From contig CADDZH010000005.1 in the NCBI GenBank assembly GCA_902812455.1, forward strand, positions 28,065-92,064: a stretch of DNA of 64,000 nucleotides. Direction: 5' to 3'. Source of the DNA: Chloroflexota bacterium. GTDB taxonomy: Bacteria > Chloroflexota > Ktedonobacteria > Ktedonobacterales > Ktedonobacteraceae. The notes beneath the pieces were generated by a model. The model was not told where the DNA came from, searched no databases, and worked only from the letters and a program-made list of their open reading frames with translations. Position numbers and translations under genes: made by a program. This document shows positions 18,744 to 27,892 of this stretch, in pieces (the first letter of the stretch is position 1; every line of letters begins with the position of its first letter).

Positions 18744-19709
18744 TTAACGTTCTGTCATATAGGGGTCAAGGGCATCGCGCAACCCATCACCCACGAGGTT
18801 AAAGCTGAGCACGGTCAGGAAGATCAGCAAGCCTGGGATGAAAACGAGATAAGGGTTGACATCGATGAGGTTTTGGCCAAGATCGATCATACTGCCCCAG
18901 CTTGCTGTGGGTGGCTGAATGCCAAACCCGAAGTAGCTCAGAACGGACTCGATAATGATGTTGTTGCCAACGAGCAGTGTGGCGCTGACGATAATGGGTC
19001 CTGCGGCATTGGGCAAGATATGGCGGAACATCAGGCGCAAGTTGCGAGCGCCGATAGTACGAGCCGCCAGGACATATTCGCGCTCCTTGAGGGCTAAAAA
19101 CTCCCCTCGTACCAGCCTGGCAGTGTACATCCAGGCAAGAACGGCGATCAAGAGGATGACACTTCTTGGCGAGCCATCGGTAAACCTTAGCGAGAGGACG
19201 AAGAGCAGGAGGTAGAGGGGAACAGACAGAAAAACATCGGTCACGCGCATTAAGGCGTTATCGATGATACCTCCAAAGAAGCCAGCGAAGGAGCCAATGC
19301 CGATACCAATAGCGATGGCGACAGCCATGGAAGAGAGACCGACCAGCAGGGAGGTCTGGCCACCTACCATGGCGCGGGCCATTTCATCACGTCCTGCGTC
19401 ATCCGTGCCAAAGGGGAATGTCAGCGAGGGCCGCACTCCTCCATTCAATGCATCCTGTGCCGATATGGTATGGAGAGCATCAGGCTGGTTATGCCCGGTC
19501 ACGGTTGGCCCCAGGAAACAAAACAGGAACATGAGAATCAGGAAACCGGCGCCAACAATCGCTGCCTTGTTTTTCATAAAGCGATCGAAGATGATACGTC
19601 CCTGGCTGCGCCGTTTCTGCACCAGTTCGACCGTTTCTTCCAGAAGCGGTTCGACTTCTTCTGGCGCTACAACTGTTGCATTAGGATTGATCTGTTCAGA
19701 TATATCCAT
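18744..19709 (-). CDS. Peptide ABC importer permease (OppC-like)
   Basis: Inner-membrane permease with about six transmembrane helices and a 60-residue cytoplasmic N-terminus typical of OppC. The EAA loop is seen as REYVLAARTIGARNLRLMFRHILPN. The start at ATG 19709 (MDISEQ) is preferred because GGAGGAG lies nine bases upstream; a longer frame reads through that site. The gene follows OppB with a short gap and precedes OppD in the operon. Confidence 0.93.
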   Translation of the reverse strand: MDISEQINPNATVVAPEEVEPLLEETVELVQKRRSQGRIIFDRFMKNKAAIVGAGFLILMFLFCFLGPTVTGHNQPDALHTISAQDALNGGVRPSLTFPFGTDDAGRDEMARAMVGGQTSLLVGLSSMAVAIAIGIGIGSFAGFFGGIIDNALMRVTDVFLSVPLYLLLFVLSLRFTDGSPRSVILLIAVLAWMYTARLVRGEFLALKEREYVLAARTIGARNLRLMFRHILPNAAGPIIVSATLLVGNNIIIESVLSYFGFGIQPPTASWGSMIDLGQNLIDVNPYLVFIPGLLIFLTVLSFNLVGDGLRDALDPYMTER

Positions 19710-19751
19710 GTCTTTCTCCTCCTGAGAGCTGAGTGCGACAGGTCGCAAGGG

Positions 19752-20714
19752 CTACGAATAGCGGATACGCGGGTCCATCACTCCATAGAGGATATCGGCG
19801 ATCAGGTTGAACAAGATCACCAGAGTACCACCGATGGTTAAGATAGCCAGCAGGACTGGATAGTCACGCACCTCAAGGGATTGGAAAAACAGGGTTCCCA
19901 TGCCCGGCCATGCAAAAACGCCCTCTGTAATCGTGGCGCCACCGGCGACCGCACCAAAATCAATGGCAACAACTGTGATCAGGGGAATCACTGCATTGCG
20001 CAAGGCATGGCGGATCAATAACGAGGCAGGGCCGACGCCTTTAGCACGAGCGGTGCGTATGTAGTCCTGTTTCACGACCTCGATGGTACTGGAGCGCATA
20101 TAGCGACTCCAGCCCGCGACAGATAGGGCGGCGAGGGTGATCATAGGTAAAATGAGGTGTTGCAGGTGATCGATAAAGGCATCGAAAGGATCGAGCGTGT
20201 AGCCAAGCGTCTCCATGCCGGATGTTGGTAAGACATGGAGCCAGACACCGAACACGTACTGCAAGGCCAGGCCCAGCAGGAAAGCCGGCATGGCAATACC
20301 AAAGTAAGAAATGGTGGTTAAGCTGTAATCGGTGATCGAGCCTTGCCGCACGGCTGAAATTACGCCAAAGAAGATAGCGAAAATCAAGGCCAGGGCAAAG
20401 GCGGGAATAAAGAGTTGCAGGGTGGCCGGGAAGCGCTGGCCAATGAGATAGGTAACGGGCACATTATCCGCATAGGAGAAACCAAAGTTGCCGATCAATG
20501 TCTGCCCCAGCCATTTGAGATATTGAATGGGCAAGGGGTCTGTCAGGCCAAAACGCTCAAGCATGGCCTGCCTGGCTTGCGGCGTCATGTGCGGGTTGAA
20601 CAGAACCTGCGCCGGCCCACCTGGCATCAGGTGGATCAAGATAAACATGAAGACCGATAGAAAGAACAGCAACGGAATTGCCTGGAGCAATCGCCTGATG
20701 ATGTATCGTCCCAT
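19752..20714 (-). CDS. Peptide ABC importer permease (OppB-like)
   Basis: Permease of about 320 residues opening with MGRYIIRRLLQAIPLLFFLSVF, the usual OppB/DppB first helix, followed by FNPHMTPQARQAMLERFGL and an EAA loop RTARAKGVGPASLLIRHALRN. Six predicted helices. Start set at ATG 20714, with GGAGG eight bases upstream. It follows the binding-protein gene across a 220-bp spacer that holds a strong hairpin. Confidence 0.93.
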   Translation of the reverse strand: MGRYIIRRLLQAIPLLFFLSVFMFILIHLMPGGPAQVLFNPHMTPQARQAMLERFGLTDPLPIQYLKWLGQTLIGNFGFSYADNVPVTYLIGQRFPATLQLFIPAFALALIFAIFFGVISAVRQGSITDYSLTTISYFGIAMPAFLLGLALQYVFGVWLHVLPTSGMETLGYTLDPFDAFIDHLQHLILPMITLAALSVAGWSRYMRSSTIEVVKQDYIRTARAKGVGPASLLIRHALRNAVIPLITVVAIDFGAVAGGATITEGVFAWPGMGTLFFQSLEVRDYPVLLAILTIGGTLVILFNLIADILYGVMDPRIRYS

Positions 20715-20822
20715 ATACACCTCCGGAGAGTGGAACAAGCGAACATACAGCGTTGTATGTAGTGTACCTTATTTATACCCGTTTTATGGCAATTTTTCAA
20801 GCCCAACCTAAATTTTAGAAAA

Positions 20823-20860
20823 TGCCTCTCATGAGAGGCCTCGGTCTCTCATGAGAGGCA
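20823..20860 (-). promoter_or_regulatory. Hairpin between oppA-like and oppB-like genes
   Basis: Perfect 15-base arms, TGCCTCTCATGAGAG and its complement, with an 8-base loop, followed on the reverse strand by TTTTCT. It can act as a partial terminator or an RNA-stabilising structure, giving more binding protein than permease, as is common in importer operons. Confidence 0.7.
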
Positions 20861-20938
20861 CAAGCACTACAACGTAACGTCAATAACCTGGCAAGCTGGC
20901 AAGCCAGAAGCGGGGGTTAAGCTCCGCGTCTTGCTACG

Positions 20939-22654
20939 CTAGCACTTGCCGTTGTCGCACCACCACTGCCAGATGTTGATGGTCTCCGACGCACCCTCAG
21001 GAGCCGGGTTGTAGTTGTTGACAGTCACCTTGTGCATGGCGATGTCCACCGGTGAATACAGCGTGACGAACGGGAAGTCCGTCAGGTAAATCTGGTGCTC
21101 CTGGTTGAAGATAGCCTGCCGCGCTGACGGATTTGCCGTCTCCTGCTCCTGCGTGAAGAGGGCATCGAGCTGCGGGTTGCAGTAGAAGTTGATGTTGAAG
21201 CCCGCCGGCGGGAACTGGTTGCAAGCAAACAGGGCCGAATCATCGGCATCGTAGGTAAAGGAGTCCTCGAACTCCCCAATATCATACCTGCCGGATACCG
21301 CACCCGTAGCCGGAGAGGCATTGCCACCCGACAGGAAGGGGCCGAAGAAGGTGCTGGCCGGGTAGTTCTGGATCTTCAACTGGACGCCAATGGCCTGCAT
21401 GTCCTGCTGCAGGATCAGCTCGTCATCGGCGCGCCACAGGTTGTTGGCTGTGGTCGAGTACTCGAAGCTCAGCATCTCGCTACCCTTGTGCATGTAGCCA
21501 TCTGAGCCTAGCGTCCATCCATCGCTGATCAGCAACTGCTTGGCGGCGGCAGGGTCAAACTTCGGGCAGGGCGCATTGGGTTGATAGCCCGGATTGAGGC
21601 CCGCGGCGTGGTCGGTACACAAGGGGGTTGCGTAGCCGCGCCTGGCCGTGTCAATCAAGGCCGTGTGATCGACCGCCATGGCCATAGCCTGGCGCACCGC
21701 CCGGTCATGCCCCAGGATGGGGTTGTGGAAGTCAAAGTAGAACGCCTCAAAGTTGGTGGACTTCGGGTTGTAGGTCAACTTGTAGTTAGAGAGGCGCTGG
21801 TAGGCAATGGCTTTGGTCACATCCAGGAACCAGGACGAGTCAATGGTGCCGGCCTGCAAGTCCTTGAGGATGGTATCCTGGTTGGGCACAATACGGAAGA
21901 CCACTTTGTCCAGGTAGGGATAGCCCTGCGAGGCCAGGTAGTAGTTGGGATTGCGCACTACCGTGTAGTGGTCGCCGGGCTTGCTCTCACTCATCTGGAA
22001 CGGGCCGCTGGTGACTTTGGGGAACAGGTTATCCGGCGAAGTCAGGATTTTGCTGGGGTCAACGCCCTGGAAATGATGCATGGGTAATGGAGCGCCCGCG
22101 CCATCGGCCCAGATGGACAGGAACGGCTCAAAGCCCCGCTTGAGATGGAAGGTGATCGACAGGTTGTCCGACGAGATATCGGTCGAAGTGATGAGGTTGA
22201 TGCCGACAGTGCTGGCCGGGGTAAACTTGGGGTTCATCCACAGGCGCCAGGTGAAATCGACATCGCGCGCATCCAATGGCTGGCCATCGTTCCACTTAAG
22301 GCCGGGCCGCAGGTGGAAGGTCCAGGTCTTGAGGTCGGCGCTGACGCCTCCATTGGCCACAGTGGGAATTTCGGTGGCTATGCCAGGGTGCAGGTTGCCG
22401 TTGGAGTCGCCATAGAAGAGCGGGGCATAGATTGACTGGTCGACCATATCCGAGAACGTCTCGGACGAAGCATTGGTGATGAGCGAATCCGGCTCTTCAT
22501 ACAGGTCGTCGATCCAGGTTCCACCTTTGGTGACGGTGGTGCTGCTGCTGGATGGTGGCCCGCTAGGAGCGCCGCAGGCGGCCAGCAGCAAGAGGAGCGC
22601 CGTCATGCAGGAACAGGCGATCAGCAGAGAACGGATTCCATGTCTCTTGAGCAT
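20939..22654 (-). CDS. Peptide ABC importer substrate-binding lipoprotein (OppA-like)
   Basis: A 571-residue SBP_bac_5 family lipoprotein. Signal peptide residues 1-27 with lipobox LLAAC. Family features: DLKTWTFHLRPGLKWNDGQPLDARDVDFTWRL near residue 130 and FDFHNPILGHDRAVRQAMAMAVDH near 310. It captures peptides outside the membrane and hands them to OppBC. AGGAGG precedes the ATG. A candidate promoter (TTGTTC, 17 bases, TATATG) lies about 160 bp upstream on the reverse strand, followed by a GC-rich hairpin near 22700. Confidence 0.92.
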   Translation of the reverse strand: MLKRHGIRSLLIACSCMTALLLLLAACGAPSGPPSSSSTTVTKGGTWIDDLYEEPDSLITNASSETFSDMVDQSIYAPLFYGDSNGNLHPGIATEIPTVANGGVSADLKTWTFHLRPGLKWNDGQPLDARDVDFTWRLWMNPKFTPASTVGINLITSTDISSDNLSITFHLKRGFEPFLSIWADGAGAPLPMHHFQGVDPSKILTSPDNLFPKVTSGPFQMSESKPGDHYTVVRNPNYYLASQGYPYLDKVVFRIVPNQDTILKDLQAGTIDSSWFLDVTKAIAYQRLSNYKLTYNPKSTNFEAFYFDFHNPILGHDRAVRQAMAMAVDHTALIDTARRGYATPLCTDHAAGLNPGYQPNAPCPKFDPAAAKQLLISDGWTLGSDGYMHKGSEMLSFEYSTTANNLWRADDELILQQDMQAIGVQLKIQNYPASTFFGPFLSGGNASPATGAVSGRYDIGEFEDSFTYDADDSALFACNQFPPAGFNINFYCNPQLDALFTQEQETANPSARQAIFNQEHQIYLTDFPFVTLYSPVDIAMHKVTVNNYNPAPEGASETINIWQWWCDNGKC

Positions 22655-23024
22655 TATGTCCTCCTCGCAAAATAATAAGATTTGAGGAACCGGGTTACCC
22701 GCCGCGCGGGACCCTTAACAACATATCAGGAGTATCGTCTACTCCAAAGAATGCCCGCATAAAGCGGACTGTCGCTCTTTTACTCCATCCTGGTGCAAAA
22801 AAGCTAGTGCTACATATAGGTACTACGTATCCGGTGAACAACTTCTCACAGGGATCTTCACAAAAATAGTTTTGGCCCCCTCATCTCACCCACCCATGCA
22901 AGAGATGATCAGCTTGTGGTATGCTATTGTGGAGGTGTATTGTCGAGGTAGGGCTGGTGGACTTATGCAACCAGGTATGATACAGCTATCTATAAACCCA
23001 AAGGCGCTAGAGAAGAAAGGAGAG

Positions 23025-23063
23025 GCGACTGTTTCCTTCCCGGCTACCGGCAGGGAAGGTCGC
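23025..23063 (+). promoter_or_regulatory. Hairpin covering the SDR ribosome-binding site
   Basis: CCTTCCC at 23035-23041 pairs with GGGAAGG at 23053-23059, extended outward by GCGA with TCGC. The right arm is the Shine-Dalgarno of the SDR gene. The stem also lies inside a short frame (MQPGMIQLSINPKALEKKGE...) whose TGA overlaps the SDR ATG as TGATG, so translation of that frame would open the hairpin. Confidence 0.45.
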
Positions 23064-23071
23064 AAAGCTTG

Positions 23072-23836
23072 ATGAGACTGCAAAACAAAGTAGCCATTAT
23101 TACAGGCGCTGCCAGCGGCATGGGCCAGGCCGCCGCCTACCTCTTTGCCCAGGAAGGGGCTAGCGTGGTCGTCACCGATATCATGACGCAAGCCGGTGAA
23201 GAGACGGTTAAGCAGATCCGCGATGCAGGCGGCAGTGCTCTCTTCGTTGCCGCCGATGTCTCTAAAGAAGATGCCGTCAAAACGATGGTCGAGAGGGCCG
23301 TCGAGGCTTTTGGACACGTCGATGTGCTCTACAACAATGCGGGCATCATGCCGACCGGCGATGGGAGTGTGACCGATCTCAGCGAGGCGACCTGGGACCA
23401 CATTATGAATGTCAATCTGAAGAGCGCCTTTCTCTGCTCAAAGTATGCCATTCCGCACATGATCAGGCAGGGTAAAGGCTCGATCATCAATGTCGCCTCC
23501 ATTGTGGCCTTTGTGGGCAGTACGGTTCCGCAAGATGCCTACACGGCTACAAAGGGAGGCATGCTCGCGCTGACCAAGTCGCTGGCTGTGCAGTATGGCC
23601 GCCACGGGGTGCGCTGTAACGCGATTTGCCCTGGCCCTATCGAGACTCCTTTGCTGCGCCACCTGTGGGCCAGCGAGGAGGAGCGCAACCTGCGCCTGAA
23701 TCGTATTCCGCTGGGTCGCTTTGGCGAGGCCAGGGATATCATCTACATGGCTCTCCACCTCGCCTCCGATGAATCTTCCTGGACCACGGGCGCCTGGATC
23801 ATTATCGACGGTGGCATCACCTCAAACTATTTCTAG
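23072..23836 (+). CDS. Short-chain dehydrogenase/reductase
   Basis: A 254-residue classical SDR. NAD(P)-binding TGAASGMGQ near residue 12, VTDIMTQ after the second strand (acidic D suggests NAD preference), NNAG near 90, catalytic Ser in NVASIVAFVGS, YTATKGG (Tyr-x3-Lys) and PGPIETPL. The C-terminal GAWIIIDGGITSNYF is typical. ATG 23072 is used; a TTG one codon upstream is possible. Substrate unknown. Together with the glutamine synthetase-like gene after it, it could serve amine or alcohol catabolism, but this is inference. Confidence 0.92.
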   Translation: MRLQNKVAIITGAASGMGQAAAYLFAQEGASVVVTDIMTQAGEETVKQIRDAGGSALFVAADVSKEDAVKTMVERAVEAFGHVDVLYNNAGIMPTGDGSVTDLSEATWDHIMNVNLKSAFLCSKYAIPHMIRQGKGSIINVASIVAFVGSTVPQDAYTATKGGMLALTKSLAVQYGRHGVRCNAICPGPIETPLLRHLWASEEERNLRLNRIPLGRFGEARDIIYMALHLASDESSWTTGAWIIIDGGITSNYF

Positions 23837-23838
23837 AT

Positions 23839-23919
23839 AGGACACCCGCAAGGGTGTGTCCCTACCCTTTAAAAGGGTAGGGACGGGGCTTCGCCACGTC
23901 GTGGCCACCCCTGTCCTGG
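23839..23919. repeat. Family B hairpins (copy 4, double)
   Basis: GGACACCCGCAAGGGTGTGTCC folds around GCAAG, followed by the self-complementary CTACCCTTTAAAAGGGTAG. They occupy the gap between the SDR and the glutamine synthetase-like gene and could end SDR transcription. Confidence 0.7.
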
Positions 23920-23970
23920 GGTTACCAGCAACCGTTTCTCTGCTGGCGGAAGAAAGGATAAAAACAACCG

Positions 23971-25356
23971 ATGGACAAAGCTACGTTGAAACAGCTTATC
24001 GACGAGGGCAAGATTGAGTACGTCAAGATTGGCGCCCCAGACATAGAAGGGGTTTGGCGCGGCAAACGCGTGGCGGCGCAGTTCTTCCTCGATTCATTAG
24101 AGGAGGGTTTTGCGCAGTGCGATGTGCTCTTCGGCTGGGATATTGCCGAAAATGTGCTACCCAACCTGGCCTTCAGCAACTGGGAGCGCGGTTTCGCCGA
24201 TCTGGTGATGAAGCCTGATCTCTCTACCCTCGCGCTCGTGCCGTGGGAAGAGAGGGTCGCATCCTGCATCTGCGATATGTGGACGGAGCAAGGGGAGGAG
24301 GTGACGATCTCACCGCGCTACGTGTTGAACAGGGTCGTTGAGTGGGCCCGCTCCCTGGGGTACGAGCTGCTGGCCGCCGCCGAACTGGAGTTTCGTTTCT
24401 TCCGCGAGAATCAGGCCTCTTTGCGTGAAAAAGACTTCGGCCCTGACTTGACGCCGCTGAATCCGGGCATGAACTGTTACGCCATCAGCCAGGCCAGCGC
24501 CGACGATTATCTTCTCCGGCGCATCGCAACGATGATGCGCGATCACGGTGTAGAGATCGAAGGCTACAACCGCGAGCATGGGCCGGGCATGTATGAGATG
24601 AATATTCGCTACAGCAGTGCGACGACGGCGGCAGATCGTGTGCTGCTCTTCAAAACCGGCGTCAAAGAGATGTGCTACCAGCAGGGGCTGGCCGCGACCT
24701 TCATGGCGAAGTGGAACGATCAGCAGGATGGCAGCAGCGGCCACTCGCATATGAGCCTGTGGGAGCGCAACCTTGAGCGCAACGTATTCTGGGATGAGGC
24801 AGCCGAGGGGCATATATCGGCGACGATGCGGCACTTCCTGGCGGGCGTGCTGGAGAAGATGCCGGAGTTCATGGCATTCTACGCTCCGGTGATCAACTCC
24901 TACAAGCGCTATGTGGAAGGCACGTGGGCGCCGCTGAACACGACCTGGGGCATGGATAATCGTACCTGCGCGGTGCGCGTCATCAATACGAATAAACACG
25001 CCATCCGCATCGAGAATCGCGTCCCCGGCGCCGACGCCAACTTCTACCTCGTCTTCGCGGCCACCCTCGCCAGCGGCCTCTATGGCATCGAGCACAAATT
25101 GGAGCTGCCCGCTCGCCTCGACGGCAACGCCTACAACGCAGCCACCGTGGCGCGTGCGCTTGAGATGGGCCATATCCGCCCGCTGGCGCGCAATCTGACA
25201 GCGGCTACCGATCTCTTGGAGCGCAGCGAACTGGCCAGGGAGGCGCTCGGTGGCGATTTTATCGAGCACTATGTGGCGACGCGACGCTGGGAGGTCAGCG
25301 AGTACGAGAAGGCCGTGACCAACTGGGAGCGCCGCCGCTATTTCGAACTGATCTAA
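23971..25356 (+). CDS. Glutamine synthetase-family ligase
   Basis: A 461-residue GS-fold enzyme. The beta-grasp N-terminus (YVKIGAPDIEGVWRGKRV) and the catalytic domain (AELEFRFF; GSSGHSHMSLW, the ammonia/glutamate-site loop; NSYKRYVEGTWAP; RIENRVPGADANFYL) are present. It diverges from housekeeping GlnA: the metal motif is IEGYNREHGPGMYEMNI and no adenylylation tyrosine region is evident. Resembles the GlnT/PuuA-like gamma-glutamyl ligases that act on amines. AAAGGA ribosome site. Exact substrate not determinable. Confidence 0.85.
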   Translation: MDKATLKQLIDEGKIEYVKIGAPDIEGVWRGKRVAAQFFLDSLEEGFAQCDVLFGWDIAENVLPNLAFSNWERGFADLVMKPDLSTLALVPWEERVASCICDMWTEQGEEVTISPRYVLNRVVEWARSLGYELLAAAELEFRFFRENQASLREKDFGPDLTPLNPGMNCYAISQASADDYLLRRIATMMRDHGVEIEGYNREHGPGMYEMNIRYSSATTAADRVLLFKTGVKEMCYQQGLAATFMAKWNDQQDGSSGHSHMSLWERNLERNVFWDEAAEGHISATMRHFLAGVLEKMPEFMAFYAPVINSYKRYVEGTWAPLNTTWGMDNRTCAVRVINTNKHAIRIENRVPGADANFYLVFAATLASGLYGIEHKLELPARLDGNAYNAATVARALEMGHIRPLARNLTAATDLLERSELAREALGGDFIEHYVATRRWEVSEYEKAVTNWERRRYFELI

Positions 25357-25482
25357 TATGAGAGCAGGAGTGCAGAGGACGCAGTCCTTTGCCGGGGTTT
25401 GGGGTGTCCCTAACTTTTCTTATTCTCTAACTGATCAGGTGGTTATGCACTAAAGATCCAATATAATAAGGAGGGCAGGAAC

Positions 25483-26706
25483 ATGCCAGGACAGACAACG
25501 AAACCTGTGCGCGCTCTGGGCGTACTCACAGGAGGCGGGGACGTGCCAGGGCTAAATGCGGCGATCAAAGCGCTCGTGTACCGGGGAGAACCGGTAGGCA
25601 TCCGCATCCTGGGCTTGCGCGAAGGATGGGAGGGCATTACCTTCCTTGATCGCGCCCGTGGCTATAACAACCTTATCTTCCGCCCGGATGAGCCTGCAAG
25701 CTGGCAGGGTGGCTATCTCATGCCTCTAACGAGGCTGAACACCCGATCTATTGACCGGCAGGGTGGGACGATCCTGCAATCAACGCGCACCAACCCTGCT
25801 CGCATACAAGTAAGCGATCTGCCCCCGCACCTGGTGGGATATGGGGCAGGGCACGTCCCGGACGACCGGGTTGACCTCACAAATGAGGTGCTGGCAAACC
25901 TGGAGTTTCTGGGATTGGATGGGTTAGTGGTCATCGGCGGGGACGATACGCTGAGCTATGGCGCCGTGCTGGCCGCAAAGGGGGTACCCATCTGGGGTAT
26001 TCCCAAGACGATGGATAATGATGTTCCCGGTACCGATTACTGCATCGGTTTCCAGACAGCTATCAGCCGGGCAGCAGAATTTATTGGGCGCATTCGCTCC
26101 ACCGCAGGCTCCCATAGCGAGACGGTGCTGTTTCGCATGTTTGGCCGCGATGCAGGCTTTACCGCATTCGAAACGGCCATTGTGACCTGGGCCGACCGGC
26201 TGCTGATCCCCGAAGTGCCTGCCAATATCGATACGCTGGCCGACCTGATCGTCCAGGATCGCCAAAATCCGCGCAACTATTCTATGGTCGTGCTCTCAGA
26301 GGGAGCAAATCTGGGCATACCGGTACCGGAAGTAGGTCCGGCAGACGCTTATGGTCACCGCCATAAAGCCAACGTTGCGGAGTTTCTGGCCGAGCAGTTA
26401 ACCAGTCGCCTGCCAGGCATTCGCTTTTTGCCAATCGACCTGACGTATTTCCTGCGCAGCGGTGAGCCGGAAGTTTATGACAAGCACATGGCCATCTACT
26501 ATGCAAATCTGGTTATGAGCCTGGTTGAGGCAGGCACGCACGGGGTGATGGCAGCGCACCGGGACGGCGCTTTTATCTACACTGATATCCCAGGAAAAAA
26601 CTTCCCGGCCCGGCGCGTCGATCCCGCAGATTACCATACTACGCGCTACCGCCCGCGCTTCGAGCGCATAACAGGCCCGTACCGGCCACAACCAGCACCA
26701 TCATAG
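25483..26706 (+). CDS. 6-phosphofructokinase, probably PPi-dependent type
   Basis: A 407-residue PfkA-superfamily enzyme phosphorylating fructose 6-phosphate. GVLTGGGDVPGLNAAIKALV is the N-terminal nucleotide/phosphate loop. The donor-specificity site reads GGDDT, where ATP enzymes have GGDGS, and is followed by PKTMDNDVPGTD with Lys, as in PPi-dependent enzymes. Asp and Lys at these positions are known to favour pyrophosphate over ATP. MFGRDAGFTA and a catalytic TMDND are intact. AAGGAGG precedes the ATG, with a TATAAT -10-like box at about 25462. Monocistronic as far as can be seen. Confidence 0.9.
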   Translation: MPGQTTKPVRALGVLTGGGDVPGLNAAIKALVYRGEPVGIRILGLREGWEGITFLDRARGYNNLIFRPDEPASWQGGYLMPLTRLNTRSIDRQGGTILQSTRTNPARIQVSDLPPHLVGYGAGHVPDDRVDLTNEVLANLEFLGLDGLVVIGGDDTLSYGAVLAAKGVPIWGIPKTMDNDVPGTDYCIGFQTAISRAAEFIGRIRSTAGSHSETVLFRMFGRDAGFTAFETAIVTWADRLLIPEVPANIDTLADLIVQDRQNPRNYSMVVLSEGANLGIPVPEVGPADAYGHRHKANVAEFLAEQLTSRLPGIRFLPIDLTYFLRSGEPEVYDKHMAIYYANLVMSLVEAGTHGVMAAHRDGAFIYTDIPGKNFPARRVDPADYHTTRYRPRFERITGPYRPQPAPS

Positions 26707-26759
26707 AGCTGGGAAGCAGTCTTGCGCCTCAATGATATGAGACCAGCCGATTTTTGTAG

Positions 26760-27554
26760 TCAGGGCCTACTCCCTCGATTGTACGGCTCAGATCGGCTCA
26801 AGTATTCCCTGTTATAGATAGCTCCGGTCAAGTTGGCTCCAGTAAGAATAGCATTGCTGAGATCGGTTCCGTTCAAATTGGCTCCGCTCAGGTCGGCTCC
26901 GCTCAGATTGGCATAGCTCAACCTGGCGTTGCTCAGATCGGCTCCACTGAAGTTAACGCCGCCCAGGTCGCTGCCGCTCAAGTTAGTATTGCTCAGGTCG
27001 GCTCCGCTCAGATCAGCCCCATGTAGCTCAACGATCGCTTTGCCTTTGTAGATGAGTCCTGCATCATAAAGGAACAGTAATACGTTTCCTTTATGGCTTT
27101 TCCCTATCCATCGTAATACCATTAATGTTCTTGCTCTTGCCGCCTCCCGCACATCACTTCCTGGCTGTGACCCTCTCAAGTTTCTATCCAGTAACAATTG
27201 CAATATGTGATCCTGATATGATTCCAAGGCGGCTCCCGACTGGCGATCATCTTCCCCCTTGAGGTCGGCCTGTGCTTGCTGTTCAGTCATGCCACTATCC
27301 GCCTGATTCCGCTGTCCCCTGAAGATAATTGGCAGAGCCGAGACAAAAACTGGAGCGCTCAGTAGCTGCAACCAGTCCCAAAGTTTTCCATTTTGTGGGA
27401 ATCCCGTCCAGTTCCAGTGCAGGAAAAATCCCCCTATAATCCCTATCACTATGCATACCCAGAACACCCCTATGAGTACAGTCCAAATTGTATGCAGCTT
27501 GATGCGCCGTTGCACATGAGTGACCGGCTGTTGTGGAGTTGCTATCGTCGCCAT
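26760..27554 (-). CDS. Membrane-anchored pentapeptide-repeat protein
   Basis: A 264-residue protein. Two hydrophobic segments near the N-terminus (VLIGVFWVCIVIGIIGGFF and LLSAPVFVSALPIIF) anchor it. A helical middle (ALESYQDHILQLLLDRNLRG, then REAARARTLMVLRWIG and LLFLYDAGLIYKG) is a block that recurs in pentapeptide proteins of this bacterial group. The C-terminus has about 13 A(D/N)LS-type repeats (ADLSG, TNLSG, ANLSG) forming a right-handed beta-helix. AGGAGG precedes the ATG. The beta-helix might mimic nucleic acid or hold a protein partner; function unknown. Confidence 0.82.
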   Translation of the reverse strand: MATIATPQQPVTHVQRRIKLHTIWTVLIGVFWVCIVIGIIGGFFLHWNWTGFPQNGKLWDWLQLLSAPVFVSALPIIFRGQRNQADSGMTEQQAQADLKGEDDRQSGAALESYQDHILQLLLDRNLRGSQPGSDVREAARARTLMVLRWIGKSHKGNVLLFLYDAGLIYKGKAIVELHGADLSGADLSNTNLSGSDLGGVNFSGADLSNARLSYANLSGADLSGANLNGTDLSNAILTGANLTGAIYNREYLSRSEPYNRGSRP

Positions 27555-27690
27555 TCAGTACCTCCTGGTAAGGGCTACTAGCTTGTTCGGGTTTCTACGC
27601 GAACCGCCTGTACTGTTAAAATACAATCCAGATATCAACTTTTTCATCATATCACAACTAAAACTTGTGTAGAGCTTTGCCAAAAAACCA

Positions 27691-27719
27691 TTGACCGCAC
27701 TAGCGGTTCATGATAAGAT
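27691..27719 (+). promoter_or_regulatory. Promoter with internal palindrome for the MFS gene
   Basis: TTGACC and TAAGAT with exactly 17 bases between them point at the MFS gene. The spacer begins with ACCGCACTAGCGGT, arms ACCGC/GCGGT, a candidate operator overlapping the -35 box. Start codon is about 170 bp downstream. Confidence 0.6.
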
Positions 27720-27892
27720 AGCCGAGCATTTTGCCCACCGGCATTAGCTAGAAAGATGGCCTGCGCAAGACCAGGACGGGGTAGTTATGCGCTATCCTGC
27801 ATAGCTGCATGTTCGCGAAAGTGCGCGACGAAACCAGGACCCCCTTCAATTTGGGGTTGCTGGGTTTTTGTGCTGGGAAAATAGAAGCAAGC

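Noticed and set aside
18075..19097. 340-codon forward frame across the OppC/OppD genes
   Set aside because: Spans two well-defined reverse-strand transporter genes; its His/Gln-rich composition is typical of shadow frames.
24310..25269. 319-codon reverse-strand frame inside the glutamine synthetase-like gene
   Set aside because: Antisense to conserved catalytic motifs, no recognisable protein features.
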